The notes: generated by a model not told the origin, from the sequence alone. Shown: positions 50,344 through 62,585, numbered from the stretch's first letter. The stretch: 64,000 nt of DNA from JACVRN01 sp036389255 (GCA_036389255.1 DASVQI010000027.1:62001-126000), one strand, 5' to 3'. A program made the numbers and translations.

Positions 50344-51194
50344 TCATCCTGCCTGAATCTTAAAGCTTATGTCCATGGCGCGAGCCGAATGAGTGAGCGC
50401 GCCGACGCTGATTAAATCCACGCCCGCCTCGGCGTAAGCGCGCACGTTGTCGAGCGTAATGCCTCCAGAAGATTCCAGCGTAACTTCGGGCTTCAACTCT
50501 CGCGCCAGCCGCACGAGCTTTGCCGTGCTCTCCGGCGTCTGGTTATCAAGCAGAATTATGTCCGCGCCGCTCCCTATGGCTTCGCGCAGGTCGCGCTCCG
50601 TGGAAACCTCCACCTCGATTTTGTGCAGGTGGCCGACAGCAGAGCGCGCACGCTCGACGGCAGCCGCTACGCCTCCGGCCATCGCTATGTGATTGTCCTT
50701 GATAAGCACGCCGTCATCCAAACCGAAGCGGTGATTGCGCCCGCCGCCGGCCGTGACAGCATACTTTTCAAGCATGCGAAGGCCCGGCGTGGTCTTGCGC
50801 GTGTCAACCACCTGCGCGCCGGTTCCCTCTACGGCGCGGACGAAAGTGCGCGTCTGCGTCGCTATGCCTGAAAGACGCTGAAGCAGGTTAAGCGCCACGC
50901 GCTCGCCCGCCAGTAAAACGTCCGCGAAGCCGTTCGTGCGCGCTACGACTTTTCCCGCTTCAACTTCTTCGCCGTCCGAGACGAAGGCTTCCAACTGCTG
51001 CTGCGAGTCCAGAGTCGAGAAGACGGCTTCGGCTACTTCAAGGCCCGCTATCACCATAGGCTCTTTGGCCAGAAAGCGCCCGCGCGCCCGCGCGTTACGC
51101 GCAATCGTTGACTGTGTGGTGATGTCGCCGCGCCCGAGGTCTTCAGCCAGAAACGCGCTTATCTGCGAGAAGAGCGCCGCGTCGTCCAGCCAGC

Positions 51195-51198
<4 letters not shown>
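50344..51198 (-). CDS. nadC: Quinolinate phosphoribosyltransferase
   Basis: A 284-residue NadC. It joins quinolinate and PRPP to nicotinate mononucleotide with release of CO2, in de novo NAD synthesis. Conserved signatures are visible: GRGDITTQSTI in the N-domain, VALNLLQRLSGIATQT, VDTRKTTPGLRMLEKYAV, GGGRNHRFGLDDGVLIKDNH, EVEVSTERDLREAIGSGADI and SSGGITLDNVRAYAEAGVD. The start overlaps the valS stop by four bases, so translation is coupled. No nadA or nadB is in the window. Confidence 0.96.
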
Positions 51199-53888
<2,690 letters not shown>

Positions 53889-53892
53889 AAAA

Positions 53893-54017
53893 CAGTCTTG
53901 AGTTTTTAGTCTTCAGTTTTCAGTAAGTTTCAAGCAGCTATTGTAAAGCAATAGCCGCCAGCTTTCATACCGGGCTGAATACTGGCGGCTACTCAAGATT
54001 TAAGTGAAAGCTGAAAA
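53893..54017. repeat. Nested hairpins upstream of valS
   Basis: CAGTTTTCAG near 53912 and CTGAAAACTG near 54010 form an outer pair. Inside, TAGCCGCCAG and CTGGCGGCTA pair perfectly (10 bp), and GCTATTG-TAAAG-CAATAGC forms a smaller stem. The block fills the 133-base gap between the response regulator stop and valS start on the minus strand. No T-box conserved sequence is present. Confidence 0.75.
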
Positions 54018-54021
54018 CTGT

Positions 54022-55512
54022 CTACTGCATCTTCTCCTCTTCCAGTTTTCGCTTGATGAGAAGCTCGGCCAGTTGCGGAACGACCTCCCATGCGACCTGT
54101 TCCACGACTCTGGTTGAAAGCAGCTCGACCACCCGGCGTGCTATGGCGTCTATGGTTTCCGGCGCAAGCTGGTCGAGAGTAATCTGGCCGGTCGGCGGCT
54201 GTGACTCGGCGGAAGCTGCGGCGGCAGGCGCAGAAGCTTCCATGCCGGAAGGCGCCGTCGCTTCTTCGCGCGGATGTGTCTCTTCAATGACCGCTTCCGT
54301 CGCTCCGGCAAAGCTTCCCGTTGCGGTCTGCGGCCAGAAGCCGCCCTGCGTCTCAAGGGCTTCGGGCGCGGCCTCTTCGATGGCGGTTGATTCCATTCCG
54401 GCTTGCTCTTCCGCCATGAAGGGCTCGGGACTGGCAGCCTCTTCCACCTTATAGTCGGCCACCGGAGCTACTATAGGCTCAAAGCCGAAGCGCGACGTGT
54501 CTTCGACAGGCGGCTGCGATTCAGACGTTTCCGGCTGAGCGAAACCCGAGACGGGCGGCGCTTCCTCCTGAGCCACGGGAGCTTGAGCGGCAGGCGCGTC
54601 ATCCTGTAGGTCTAGAATGAAATCGTCAGCCTCTCTGGTTGAGACGGGCGCGGCATCTATCTCGCCCAAGTCGAGCAGCGCTTCGTCCGCCGCAGCAGCA
54701 TTGCTCAGGTAATTGTTTTCGGGCGGCTCTGTGGAAAGTATATCTTCGTTCATCTCGTCTAAATGTAGGTCGCGTTCCGTCGCTTCGAGTTGCTCGGGCT
54801 CCTCCTGAACGGGAGCCTGCATACCTGCCTCCCTCAAATCCATAGATGAAAGCGGCTCTGTCGGTCGCGTCTGGCTTTCCCTGATGTCGTCAGACGGCGG
54901 CCCGGCAAGCTCGTTCGGGTTGCGAGCTTCTATCATCTCGTCGTCGAGGCTTTCGTGTCCGGCCAGATGCGCTGCGGCCTCGGCAGGGTCTATGCCCTTA
55001 AGCTCTTTGGAGAGGGGAGCCGTGTCGGCGGTGTAAATGTCCGCGTCCGCCTTGCGGCTCTGCTCTTCCCTTTTGGCTATCTCGTCCGGCAGCTCAAGGT
55101 CGCGCGTGCTAGTCTCGTCCTCGGAATTTGCGCCGCCTCCACTGATGAGCGATGTCACCTTGTTGACGAGCTGTCGTATGGACTGAAATGGCTTGGTCAA
55201 ATAATCATCCGCGCCGACACGGCGGGCCTCCGCTTCATCGAATGGTTCGAACGAGCCGACGAGCAGCATGACGGGGATGTGCCGGTATCGTTCGTCCCGC
55301 TTGATATGCTCGCAGACTTCGTAACCGTTGCGACCCGGCATGAAAACGTCCGCGAGCACTATGTCAGGCTGAAGCTCATCGAGCTTCGAGAGCGCCTGCT
55401 CTCCGTTGCCTACGGTCGTGACCTCTATGCCTTCGTCGGAGAAGGTCAGGTCAATCACCTTTTGAATAGTGACGGAATCGTCCGCGAGCAACAATTTGCG
55501 TCCCGTGACCAA
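54022..55512 (-). CDS. Response regulator with long acidic linker
   Basis: A 496-residue protein. An N-terminal receiver domain (about 5-120) has the phospho-acceptor Asp in DIVLADVFMPG and the switch Lys in LTKPF. A long acidic, Pro/Glu/Ala-rich linker (about 140-440) follows, then a conserved C-terminal helix (about 445-496; TLDQLAPETIDAIARRVVEL, EQVAWEVVPQLAELLIKRKL). This arrangement is common in acidobacteria and myxobacteria, where the C-terminal helix is thought to contact an output partner. The kinase partner is not in the window. Confidence 0.88.
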   Translation of the reverse strand: MVTGRKLLLADDSVTIQKVIDLTFSDEGIEVTTVGNGEQALSKLDELQPDIVLADVFMPGRNGYEVCEHIKRDERYRHIPVMLLVGSFEPFDEAEARRVGADDYLTKPFQSIRQLVNKVTSLISGGGANSEDETSTRDLELPDEIAKREEQSRKADADIYTADTAPLSKELKGIDPAEAAAHLAGHESLDDEMIEARNPNELAGPPSDDIRESQTRPTEPLSSMDLREAGMQAPVQEEPEQLEATERDLHLDEMNEDILSTEPPENNYLSNAAAADEALLDLGEIDAAPVSTREADDFILDLQDDAPAAQAPVAQEEAPPVSGFAQPETSESQPPVEDTSRFGFEPIVAPVADYKVEEAASPEPFMAEEQAGMESTAIEEAAPEALETQGGFWPQTATGSFAGATEAVIEETHPREEATAPSGMEASAPAAAASAESQPPTGQITLDQLAPETIDAIARRVVELLSTRVVEQVAWEVVPQLAELLIKRKLEEEKMQ

Positions 55513-55831
55513 ATCGCTAACTCCTTATGAGAATTGAGCGCCGTTCGGAGATTGCGGGGCTTCTTCTATTTACAAGCGCGCCGTCTGGGTCTTTGAGCGC
55601 ACCGAATCCGTGTGGCGCGGGGCAAGTTGTGCGTGAGTCGCAAGAGAGCTGAACATACCACGCGCCCCATGCGGCTACATTTTGAAACCTAACACCCGCA
55701 CATAGAGCGCGTCAAGAAAAAATGCAGAAGTCAGAATGACGAACGGGAAAGAATTGATTCATTGATTCACCGGCTCATTGATTCAATGAATCAATGAGCC
55801 GGTGAATCAATCTCTTTCATTCCGCATTGCT
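55513..55831. repeat. 319-base gap with a 51-base palindrome
   Basis: Positions 55761-55811 form a perfect 51-base palindrome with a single-base centre at 55786 (arms of ATTGATTCACCGGCTC then ATTGATTCA). The repeated ATTGATTC unit just upstream (55753-55760) permits a slipped pairing. It lies between the pseudopilin-like gene stop and the response regulator start, both on the minus strand, so any promoter for the response regulator is in the remaining sequence, where none is clear. Confidence 0.88.
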
Positions 55832-56434
55832 TTACTGTGCGCGTTTTTCAAGAACTATGTCATCGCCTGTGTTGGCTTTGCCGTCCAGCCCCGTTGAGCG
55901 CAGGGTGTACTGGCTGCGGCTGCCCTCATATTGATAGGGCCTGTGCCACGGGTCTATGCGTATTACGCGCGCCAGATAGAGCGGGTTGAGCTGGTCTACG
56001 AGCGCGACGGCGTTGGCGGCCTCAACATAAAAGCCGCGCTCCCTGCGGAAGGCTTCCAGCGCGGTTGCGAAAGTCTCAAGCTCTGCGCGGGCACGCTCTG
56101 TCTTCTCCTGATTGACCGCGCGCGAAATCATGTCAACGTCTTCCCACCTGTTATCGCCCGTGCGAATCTCCGCCACGCGCCACTTGCCGTCATCGCCCCG
56201 CACAAAGCGGAAAGCCGTCTCGACCTGTGCCTCTACGACTGCGGAAGAACCCATGCTTGAGATAGACCTGACGCGCACGGCCTCTGTAGGCAACTCGCTC
56301 CCGGCAATCCGCGATATCAGCCGCCGCGCTTCCTTCGCGCTCAAATCATCAGCCGCGCTCGTGTAGACGATGGCCGAAGCGGAAGCCGTTAATAAACAGA
56401 GGGTCAGGACTATCAGGCGCGCTCGTTTATTCAT
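55832..56434 (-). CDS. Exported protein with pseudopilin GspG-like C-domain
   Basis: A 200-residue exported protein (signal peptide MNKRARLIVLTLCLLTASAS). The C-terminal 90 residues resemble the type II secretion protein G core: a helix ELETFATALEAFRRERGFYV, then IDPWHRPYQYEGSRSQYTL and STGLDGKANTGDDI, which matches the calcium-binding end of GspG. The region before it (AEDLSAKEARRLISRIAG...) is unassigned. There is no prepilin cleavage motif, so it is not a normal pseudopilin. GGAGA eight bases upstream decides the start over an upstream ATG. Confidence 0.78.
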   Translation of the reverse strand: MNKRARLIVLTLCLLTASASAIVYTSAADDLSAKEARRLISRIAGSELPTEAVRVRSISSMGSSAVVEAQVETAFRFVRGDDGKWRVAEIRTGDNRWEDVDMISRAVNQEKTERARAELETFATALEAFRRERGFYVEAANAVALVDQLNPLYLARVIRIDPWHRPYQYEGSRSQYTLRSTGLDGKANTGDDIVLEKRAQ

Positions 56435-56490
56435 GAGTCTTCTCCACGCGAAAGAATTTATGCCGGACTTGAGAGATGAAAGCATCTCTA

Positions 56491-56892
56491 TTACGCAGTC
56501 GCTTTGTTAATCAGCATGCGAAGCATTATCTGTAGCTGGGCTGTGGTGAAGGGCTTCGGCAGGAAGACAACCGCCCCTGCGGCGAAGCTGTCCGAAGAGA
56601 GCTTAGGGTTCTGCTCGGCGGTCATCATCATGACGGGGATGCGCATCAGGCGCTTTTCCGTGCGCATGTAGCGTACAAGCTCCGGCCCCTGTATGTGCGG
56701 CATCATGACGTCGAAGATGCCCGCCAGAAAGTCCGAATCCTTTTGCAGAAGCTGATAGGCTTCGCGGCCGTCCTTGGCGGGCACGACTTCGTATCCCTCT
56801 TTTTCGACGATGGCCGTCACAAGGCGAAGAATGGCCGGGTCATCATCCGCGACGAGGATGCGTCGTGAGGTCGTGGGAGTCTGGGCTGACAT
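56491..56892 (-). CDS. Single-domain response regulator
   Basis: A 133-residue receiver domain with the acidic pocket (LVADDDPAILRLV), phospho-acceptor Asp in AGIFDVMMPHIQG, Thr in VMMMTAEQN and Lys in FLPKPFT. There is no output domain, so it works by contact with a partner protein. AAAGGGA eight bases upstream sets the start at 56892, which leaves 25 bases after pdxA and avoids overlap with it. Confidence 0.9.
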   Translation of the reverse strand: MSAQTPTTSRRILVADDDPAILRLVTAIVEKEGYEVVPAKDGREAYQLLQKDSDFLAGIFDVMMPHIQGPELVRYMRTEKRLMRIPVMMMTAEQNPKLSSDSFAAGAVVFLPKPFTTAQLQIMLRMLINKATA

Positions 56893-56917
56893 TCCGTTAT
56901 CCCTTTCAGAAAAAATT

Positions 56918-57985
56918 TTAAGCTTCGACGGGGCGTGCAGATTCATCGGCGCGGCTGACGAGCTCTGCGGCCAGAGTGATTGCCGCCACCATGCTTGAAT
57001 GCTCTGCTATGCCGCGCCCGGCTATGTCAAAGGCCGTGCCGTGGTCAACGGAGGTTCGTATGAACGGCAGCCCCAGCGTGACGTTGACCGCCTCGCCAAA
57101 TGACAGGCACTTGACGGGAATCATCGCCTGATCATGATAGCACGCCACGACCGCATCGAACTCGCCGCGAGAGGCGCGCAGGAAGACCGTGTCGGCTGAA
57201 AAGGGGCCCAGCACGTTCATCTCCTCCACACCGCGAAAATGCTCTACAGCCGGGACTATCTCGGAAGCCTCTTCGACGCCGAAGAGCCCGCCTTCGGCCC
57301 CGTGCGGATTGAGAGCGGCCACGGCTATGCGCGGTCGCTCTATTCCCCAGCGCCGCAGCTCTCTATGAGTGAGGCTGACGATGCCTATGATGCGGTCACG
57401 CTCCACCATGCGTATCGCCTCGGCCAAGGGTACGTGCGTGGAGATAAGCACTATGCGCAGGTTGGCCGCGACAAAGGCCATGGCGTAGTCTTCAGTGCCG
57501 GTCAGGTGCGCGAGGAACTCGGTGTGCCCCGGAAAGCTGTAACCGCCAAGGAAAAGCGCGCGCTTGTTAATAGGAGCGGTTGCGATAGCATCAACAGCGC
57601 CCGCCGCGCACAGCTCAACTGCGGACTCTATATAACCGGCCGCGGCCTTACCGGCGGCGCCCGATTCTATGCCCGGCTCTATGTAGCCGCTTATGTTGTC
57701 CAGATGATAGATGACTGGCCCCTGAAGCGCCGCAGGCAGTCTTTCGTCGCGCCTGACTATGTCGTAGCCGCAGGTGAGGTCGAGCGTGCGCGCCGTATGG
57801 GCCAGAAGCTGCGCGTCCCCTATGATGACAGGGTGGCAAACCTTTAAGACATCCTCTTCGGCGACGGCCTTGAGAACGACTTCGGGGCCGATGCCTGCGG
57901 GGTCGCCCATAGTGATGCCTATGCGCGGCAGCTTCTGCTTCGAGCGCGAATTAGCAGATTTAGAGTTGTGCGGCAACTCAGTCAT
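56918..57985 (-). CDS. pdxA: 4-hydroxythreonine-4-phosphate dehydrogenase
   Basis: A 355-residue PdxA, an NAD- and metal-dependent enzyme of pyridoxal 5'-phosphate synthesis. Conserved motifs are GITMGDPAGIGPEVVLKA, TAPINKRALFLGGYSFPGHTE, the metal-binding His cluster (including CYHDQAMIPVKCL) and LGLPFIRTSVDHGTAFDIAG. The length is normal. No other pyridoxine gene is in the window. The start has no clear ribosome-binding site. A response regulator gene follows 25 bases downstream. Confidence 0.95.
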   Translation of the reverse strand: MTELPHNSKSANSRSKQKLPRIGITMGDPAGIGPEVVLKAVAEEDVLKVCHPVIIGDAQLLAHTARTLDLTCGYDIVRRDERLPAALQGPVIYHLDNISGYIEPGIESGAAGKAAAGYIESAVELCAAGAVDAIATAPINKRALFLGGYSFPGHTEFLAHLTGTEDYAMAFVAANLRIVLISTHVPLAEAIRMVERDRIIGIVSLTHRELRRWGIERPRIAVAALNPHGAEGGLFGVEEASEIVPAVEHFRGVEEMNVLGPFSADTVFLRASRGEFDAVVACYHDQAMIPVKCLSFGEAVNVTLGLPFIRTSVDHGTAFDIAGRGIAEHSSMVAAITLAAELVSRADESARPVEA

Positions 57986-58071
57986 GACTTGACCAAACGC
58001 GAGGACGGCGGCGCTTTAAGCTACGGGGAAGCGTGCCGGATTGGGTGTTAAGAAAAGGGTCGGGGCCCGGT

Positions 58072-58575
58072 CTACTTCGCGCCTTCCTTAGTATCTTTCT
58101 GGCCGTCACGCTCTTCCTGCTTGAACATGTATTTGATGTTATGCTTGAGAACTAGAAGATTCGGCGCTTCCCTGCGATTCACCTTGAGCGCGCCTCTATC
58201 ATACCACTCAATCGTGCCTTCTATCTCTTCGCCGTCCTGCAACACTATGACCATAAGCGTGTGCGCATCAATCTGCTTCTTGTAGTAGAAGAGTTCGGCG
58301 TTTGTCTCAAGCGGGGGAGGCGTGCGCTTGCGTACCTGCACTGAGCTTGACGCTGATGAAGAAGATTGCTGCGGCGGACGCGGGGCCGGAGGCGCGGACG
58401 GAGCATTATCGCCCGAGCTGCTGCGCGACGGTGCGCCGTTCGTACGCTCTCTCTGCCGCTCAGGGACGGAGCGCTCTTTCCCTTTTATCTCTGCTAAGGT
58501 TGTACGAATAAGTTTACGGTTCACTTTGATTACTTCCTCCACCTCGTTTGACAGGGGGATTACACGCGGCTTCAC
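58072..58575 (-). CDS. Hfq-like Sm-domain protein with N-terminal extension
   Basis: A 167-residue protein (from a GTG start) whose C-terminal half resembles Hfq: a helix (ELFYYKKQIDA), a strand with VIVLQDGEEIEGTIEWYD like the Sm1 motif, and LVLKHNIKYMF, where Hfq has the Sm2 YKHAIS. The N-terminal 90 residues are an unusual basic helix then a Ser/Pro-rich linker. If it forms the Hfq ring, the extension would project from it. GGGAGG eight bases before a GTG at 58575 makes that the likeliest start; an ATG at 58602 is the alternative. Position between ftsZ and pdxA is not the usual hfq locus. Confidence 0.72.
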   Translation of the reverse strand: MKPRVIPLSNEVEEVIKVNRKLIRTTLAEIKGKERSVPERQRERTNGAPSRSSSGDNAPSAPPAPRPPQQSSSSASSSVQVRKRTPPPLETNAELFYYKKQIDAHTLMVIVLQDGEEIEGTIEWYDRGALKVNRREAPNLLVLKHNIKYMFKQEERDGQKDTKEGAK

Positions 58576-58772
58576 TAAAAGCGCCTCCCATGCTCTTCCC
58601 ATTCAGAGTCCAGAGCGGGAGCGCTCAAAAGCCTTCGACTACTCTCTCAGGCAAGCGGCCAGTTAAGGAGAGAAGCGGTAATTTACCCGTTATGGAAAAA
58701 CCTGCTTAAGGAATGTCCTGCATGCTACACGAAAAAAAGGCAAAAGGCAAAAGATAGAAGTTAGATGTCAGA

Positions 58773-58811
58773 GGCCAGAGATTAGTAAAAGCATTTCACT
58801 AACCTCTGGCC
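58773..58811. terminator. Hairpin after ftsZ
   Basis: GGCCAGAGATTAGT (58773-58786) pairs with ACTAACCTCTGGCC (58798-58811) with one mismatch and an 11-base loop. The gap from 58603 to 58835 otherwise shows a GGCAAAAGG-type repeat (58740-58752) and no gene. Confidence 0.7.
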
Positions 58812-58835
58812 TTTGAGACGTAACCTATTTTCCTC

Positions 58836-59993
58836 TTAATCAGCCTTCTTGCGAATGAAGGTGGGTATTTCCAGGTCTTCAGGTCGCTGTGTGCCTGTGA
58901 CGGGACGAGCCGGGTCGTCGCCGGGCTGCCGGGTGTAGCGCGGAGGCTGCGCGGGCATCCCTGTTCCGGGCGCGGTGGTAGTGCCAACAGCCGGCATCAC
59001 CTTATCAAAGCCCGTGGCGATGACGGTTATCTTCATCTCGTCGCGCATAGTTTCGTCAATCACAGCGCCGAAGATGATGTTAGCATCGTCGTCCGCCGCT
59101 TCTCTTATGATTGATGAAGCTTCGTTGACTTCGTAAAGAGTCAGGTCAGGCCCGCCCGTGATGTTAATCAGCACGCCCTTCGCGCCTTCAATCGTAGCTT
59201 CTTCAAGAAGCGGGCTTGAGATAGCCTGCTGAGTGGCTTCCATGGCGCGGTGCTCGCCCGATGCCCGACCTGCGCCCATCAGGGCCAACCCCATCCCGGC
59301 CATGATGGCTTTCACGTCCGCGAAATCCAGATTGATTAGGCCCGGCACGGTTATCAAATCCGAGATGCCCTGCACGGCTTGACGCAATACGTCGTCCGCC
59401 ACCTTAAACGAGTCCGCCAGCGAGACGTTGCGCTCAACCGTGTGCAACAGCCGCTCGTTCGGAATCGTAATCACGGTGTCAACGCTCTCGCGCAACTCAC
59501 GAAGCCCCTGCTCGGCCTGAAGCATGCGGCGACGGCCTTCAAAGTGGAAAGGCTTGGTGACAACCGCGACGGTCAGGGCGTTAAGCTCCGTCGCCAGTGA
59601 AGCGATGATGGGAGCGCCGCCCGTGCCGGTGCCGCCGCCAAGGCCCGTCGTCACGAAGACCATATCCGCGCCTTCCAGGACTTCTATAATCTTCTCCGTA
59701 TCTTCGAGCGCGGCTTCTCGTCCGACCGTTGGGTCTGCGCCAGCGCCCAGCCCCTTTGTCAATCGGCTGCCTAGTTGAATCTTGATAGGCGCGCGCGAGC
59801 GCTTCAAGGCTTGCAGGTCTGTGTTGGCGACAAGGAACTCTATGCCCTCTATGCCAGCTTCAATCATGCGGTTGACGGCGTTGCCCCCGCCGCCGCCCAC
59901 ACCGACCACCTTGATGCGTGCGCCGGTAATCGGCGGATCATCATCTATGAAAATATTAATTCCACTGCCCGGTTGACGGCCTTCCGGTGTCAT
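58836..59993 (-). CDS. ftsZ: Cell division protein FtsZ
   Basis: A 385-residue tubulin-like GTPase that forms the division ring. The GTP-binding signature GGGTGTG is in TTGLGGGTGTGGAPI, and the N-terminus has VGVGGGGGNAVNRM. The T7-loop region is NLDFADVKAIM. The C-terminal linker is Pro/Arg rich and ends with the conserved peptide LEIPTFIRKK that binds FtsA and other partners. It is the last gene of the dcw cluster here, 146 bases after ftsA. Confidence 0.98.
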   Translation of the reverse strand: MTPEGRQPGSGINIFIDDDPPITGARIKVVGVGGGGGNAVNRMIEAGIEGIEFLVANTDLQALKRSRAPIKIQLGSRLTKGLGAGADPTVGREAALEDTEKIIEVLEGADMVFVTTGLGGGTGTGGAPIIASLATELNALTVAVVTKPFHFEGRRRMLQAEQGLRELRESVDTVITIPNERLLHTVERNVSLADSFKVADDVLRQAVQGISDLITVPGLINLDFADVKAIMAGMGLALMGAGRASGEHRAMEATQQAISSPLLEEATIEGAKGVLINITGGPDLTLYEVNEASSIIREAADDDANIIFGAVIDETMRDEMKITVIATGFDKVMPAVGTTTAPGTGMPAQPPRYTRQPGDDPARPVTGTQRPEDLEIPTFIRKKAD

Positions 59994-60139
59994 ATCACAT
60001 GTTCCTCTCTTTCAGAATGCTCCCTGCCAGGAGCATGCCGAAGCCATCCATCGTTTATATTGGGCTGAGCGCGCCGGAAGCACCTATATCTTGCGGACAA
60101 CATCTTGTGCCGGCTGGCGCCGCAGCATACAACAACTTG

Positions 60140-61402
60140 TCAAAAAATACTACTGAAACGATTACGAAATTTGGAAACAAAATGCGTGAGGCGTCCTGCG
60201 GAGCCTCTTTTGCCCACTAAAGCGCGCATTTCGTTCATCTGCGAGCGTTGCGCCACGAGCGCAAGACCGGCAGCAGCAGCCCACACGGGGCTCTGAATGT
60301 CTTCTATGAGGCCGCCAAAGCGATCTCGTTCCGGGTAGCCGATGCGAACCGGCGCGTCAAAGACCTGCTCTGCGACCTCAACCATGCCGTCAAGCAGCGC
60401 GCCGCCGCCCGTGACGACTACGCCGCTAGATAGCTGGCGCTCCCAGCCGGATTCCTTAATCTCGTCCGCGACCTGCATCAAGACCTCTTCGGCGCGCGGC
60501 TGTAGTATGTCGCAAAGAATCTGGCGTGAAAGCTGTCTGGGCGCGCGGCCTCCGACCGAAGGCACTTCCACAAGCTCGCCCCGCTCGGCTTCGGACAAAG
60601 AGGTGCTTGAAGCGCAGCCGACCGTGCGCTTTATCTTCTCCGCTTCCGGTATGGGTGTGCGAAGGCCGAACGCAATGTCGTTGGTAAAGTGCGAGCCGCC
60701 GAGGGCGAAGACCGCCGTGTGCTGAACAGCCCCGCGCTGGTATATGACGAGGCCGGTCGTCTCCGCTCCAATATCCACGAGCGCCGCTCCAAACTCCTTA
60801 TCGTCTTCTGTCAAAGAAGCCTCTGCCGAAGCGAGTTGCTCAAGCACCATGTCGGAAACAACCAACCCTGCGCGGTTGACTGCGTTGATGGCGTTCTGCC
60901 TTGCGGTGACGGGGCTGGTCACAATGTGGACTTTGACGGCAAGCCGCGCGCCAATCATGCCCAGCGGGTCGTTGATTCCGTCCTGGTCGTCTACTATGAA
61001 CTCCTGCGGGAGCCGGTCAACTATCTCTCGCCCGGCGGGGAGTTGAATGGCACAGGCCGAATCAATCGCGCGACGCACATCGTCGGCTGTAATCTCGCGG
61101 TCGCGCCCACTGACCGCGACAATCGCCTGACCGTTAAAGCCCATGATGTGCGAGCCAGCGAGATTGATTGTGACCTCTTCGGCTTCAAGGCCGCTCATGC
61201 GCTCGGCGTCCTCTACGGCTCGCTTGATGGCATCAACTGCGGCTTCCGGGTTGACTATGACGCCTTTGCGAAGGCCGCGCGCTTCGGCCTCTCCTATGCC
61301 GACTATCTCTATCAGGCCACTGTCGCCAGCCTCACCGATGATACACGTCACCTTGCTAGTCCCTATGTCCAGGCCGACTGTGTGTTGCTGGCGCTTAGCC
61401 AT
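60140..61402 (-). CDS. ftsA: Cell division protein FtsA
   Basis: A 420-residue actin-like ATPase that ties FtsZ to the membrane. The phosphate and nucleotide motifs are VGLDIGTSKVTCIIGE, ALVDIGAETTGLVIY and VVTGGGALLDGMVEVAE. The SHS2 (1C) domain lies at about 85-165. The C-terminus ends in a basic amphipathic segment (FVSKFRNRFSSIF) suited to membrane targeting. GAGGAG is upstream. It lies 40 bases after ftsQ. Confidence 0.97.
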   Translation of the reverse strand: MAKRQQHTVGLDIGTSKVTCIIGEAGDSGLIEIVGIGEAEARGLRKGVIVNPEAAVDAIKRAVEDAERMSGLEAEEVTINLAGSHIMGFNGQAIVAVSGRDREITADDVRRAIDSACAIQLPAGREIVDRLPQEFIVDDQDGINDPLGMIGARLAVKVHIVTSPVTARQNAINAVNRAGLVVSDMVLEQLASAEASLTEDDKEFGAALVDIGAETTGLVIYQRGAVQHTAVFALGGSHFTNDIAFGLRTPIPEAEKIKRTVGCASSTSLSEAERGELVEVPSVGGRAPRQLSRQILCDILQPRAEEVLMQVADEIKESGWERQLSSGVVVTGGGALLDGMVEVAEQVFDAPVRIGYPERDRFGGLIEDIQSPVWAAAAGLALVAQRSQMNEMRALVGKRGSAGRLTHFVSKFRNRFSSIF

Positions 61403-61442
61403 TCTAGAAAGCTCCTCTTACCTTCCGCCCATCCGAGCCGCT

Positions 61443-62585
61443 TTAGCCAACGCGGCGCGGCCGACTCTGTCCCCGTGTATTGTCTGCGGCCCGTTCCTTT
61501 TTCTCCGTCTCTTTCTTGTCGCTCTTCTTACGCTCGTCGCGTCGCGCGCGTGCCGCCTCGTCCTGCTTGCGCTTTCTCTCTGCGGAAGAGTCGTCGCCTT
61601 TATCCCTTGGCTTGCTCGTCAAATCTCTGGCTGCGCCGCCCGACTCGTTTGAGCCGGAGCCCGAATCCAGCGTGGCCGCGTTCGGGCTTCGGCCGAGCAC
61701 AACGCTGTCGCCGCTCTTCATCCATCTGGACGCGTCTACGTAAGTAATGTAAGGGCCGATAGGCGTAGAGCGCGTCTCGTCCAGTTTCACGAGCGCACGT
61801 TGCAGTCGGTTGCCGAAGTTCTCGCGGCCGACACGCACTTCAATCTGCGAATCGTCTCCGGCAAGCTGCACGCGCACGTCCGTTAAATCAAGCAGGTTCA
61901 CTTCGCTCACGCGCTCCGTCAGCCCGAGCTTCTGCCACTCGGTAAGCATCTCCATGTACTTCTCAACGCGTGCGCGATTATCGTTGCGCGCGGCGGCCGA
62001 GCCGCTCTCATCCCAGCCGCGTATGAAGAAGGGCGGCCATTTATCGTTGGACTGTAGAGTTCCGAGGACAACCGCATCCTCGTCCACCCAGACAAGTCGC
62101 CCTTCGGAGGTGCGTACCACAGCTCGCTGCTCGCGCTCGATTATCCGCACGCGCAAGCCGTCGGGCAGAACCCTTGAGACAATCGCGCGCCTGACCCACG
62201 CAACCTTTTCAAGCTCGCGGCTGAGCGCATCGAGGTCTGCGCGCCAGACGCCGACGGGCTGAACCGCGCGCCGCACAACCGTTCTGACTTCGTCGGGCGA
62301 GACGCGAGAAGTTCCGGCCACGTCAACCGAGCGCACCTGAAAGAAGGAGGCGGAAGCGGCCGCGCGATAGCCAGCGAAGACTAGCAAGCCCGCGACCACT
62401 CCGAGCACGATCTTTGTTATCACAGGCAGGTAGCCCAGAACTTTCCGCAAGCCCGAATGCACGCCGCGCCCCTGCGCCGAACCGGAGCGGTCGCGCCGCG
62501 CCGGACGCTGCGTGATGGCGCCGGAGCGCGAGCGCCCGGAGCCGCTTCCCCTTCCCGCACGCGGTGTCACAACCTGCTCTTTCAC
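61443..62585 (-). CDS. ftsQ: Cell division protein FtsQ
   Basis: A 380-residue FtsQ, the single-pass membrane protein that links early and late division proteins. A basic cytoplasmic N-terminus, one membrane helix (about 58-80: VITKIVLGVVAGLLVFAGYR) and a POTRA domain (FFQVRSVDVAGTSRVSPDEV) are followed by the beta domain (LPDGLRVRIIEREQRAVVRT, VWVDEDAVVL). The last 75 residues are a highly charged Lys/Asp/Arg tail, longer than usual. The GTG start overlaps the murB stop by four bases, with AAGGAG inside the murB tail. Confidence 0.93.
   Translation of the reverse strand: MKEQVVTPRAGRGSGSGRSRSGAITQRPARRDRSGSAQGRGVHSGLRKVLGYLPVITKIVLGVVAGLLVFAGYRAAASASFFQVRSVDVAGTSRVSPDEVRTVVRRAVQPVGVWRADLDALSRELEKVAWVRRAIVSRVLPDGLRVRIIEREQRAVVRTSEGRLVWVDEDAVVLGTLQSNDKWPPFFIRGWDESGSAAARNDNRARVEKYMEMLTEWQKLGLTERVSEVNLLDLTDVRVQLAGDDSQIEVRVGRENFGNRLQRALVKLDETRSTPIGPYITYVDASRWMKSGDSVVLGRSPNAATLDSGSGSNESGGAARDLTSKPRDKGDDSSAERKRKQDEAARARRDERKKSDKKETEKKERAADNTRGQSRPRRVG

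Noticed and set aside
53889..54021. Possible T-box leader of valS
   Set aside because: The hairpins lack the conserved T-box sequence and specifier loop, and belong to the CAGTTTTCAG repeat family.
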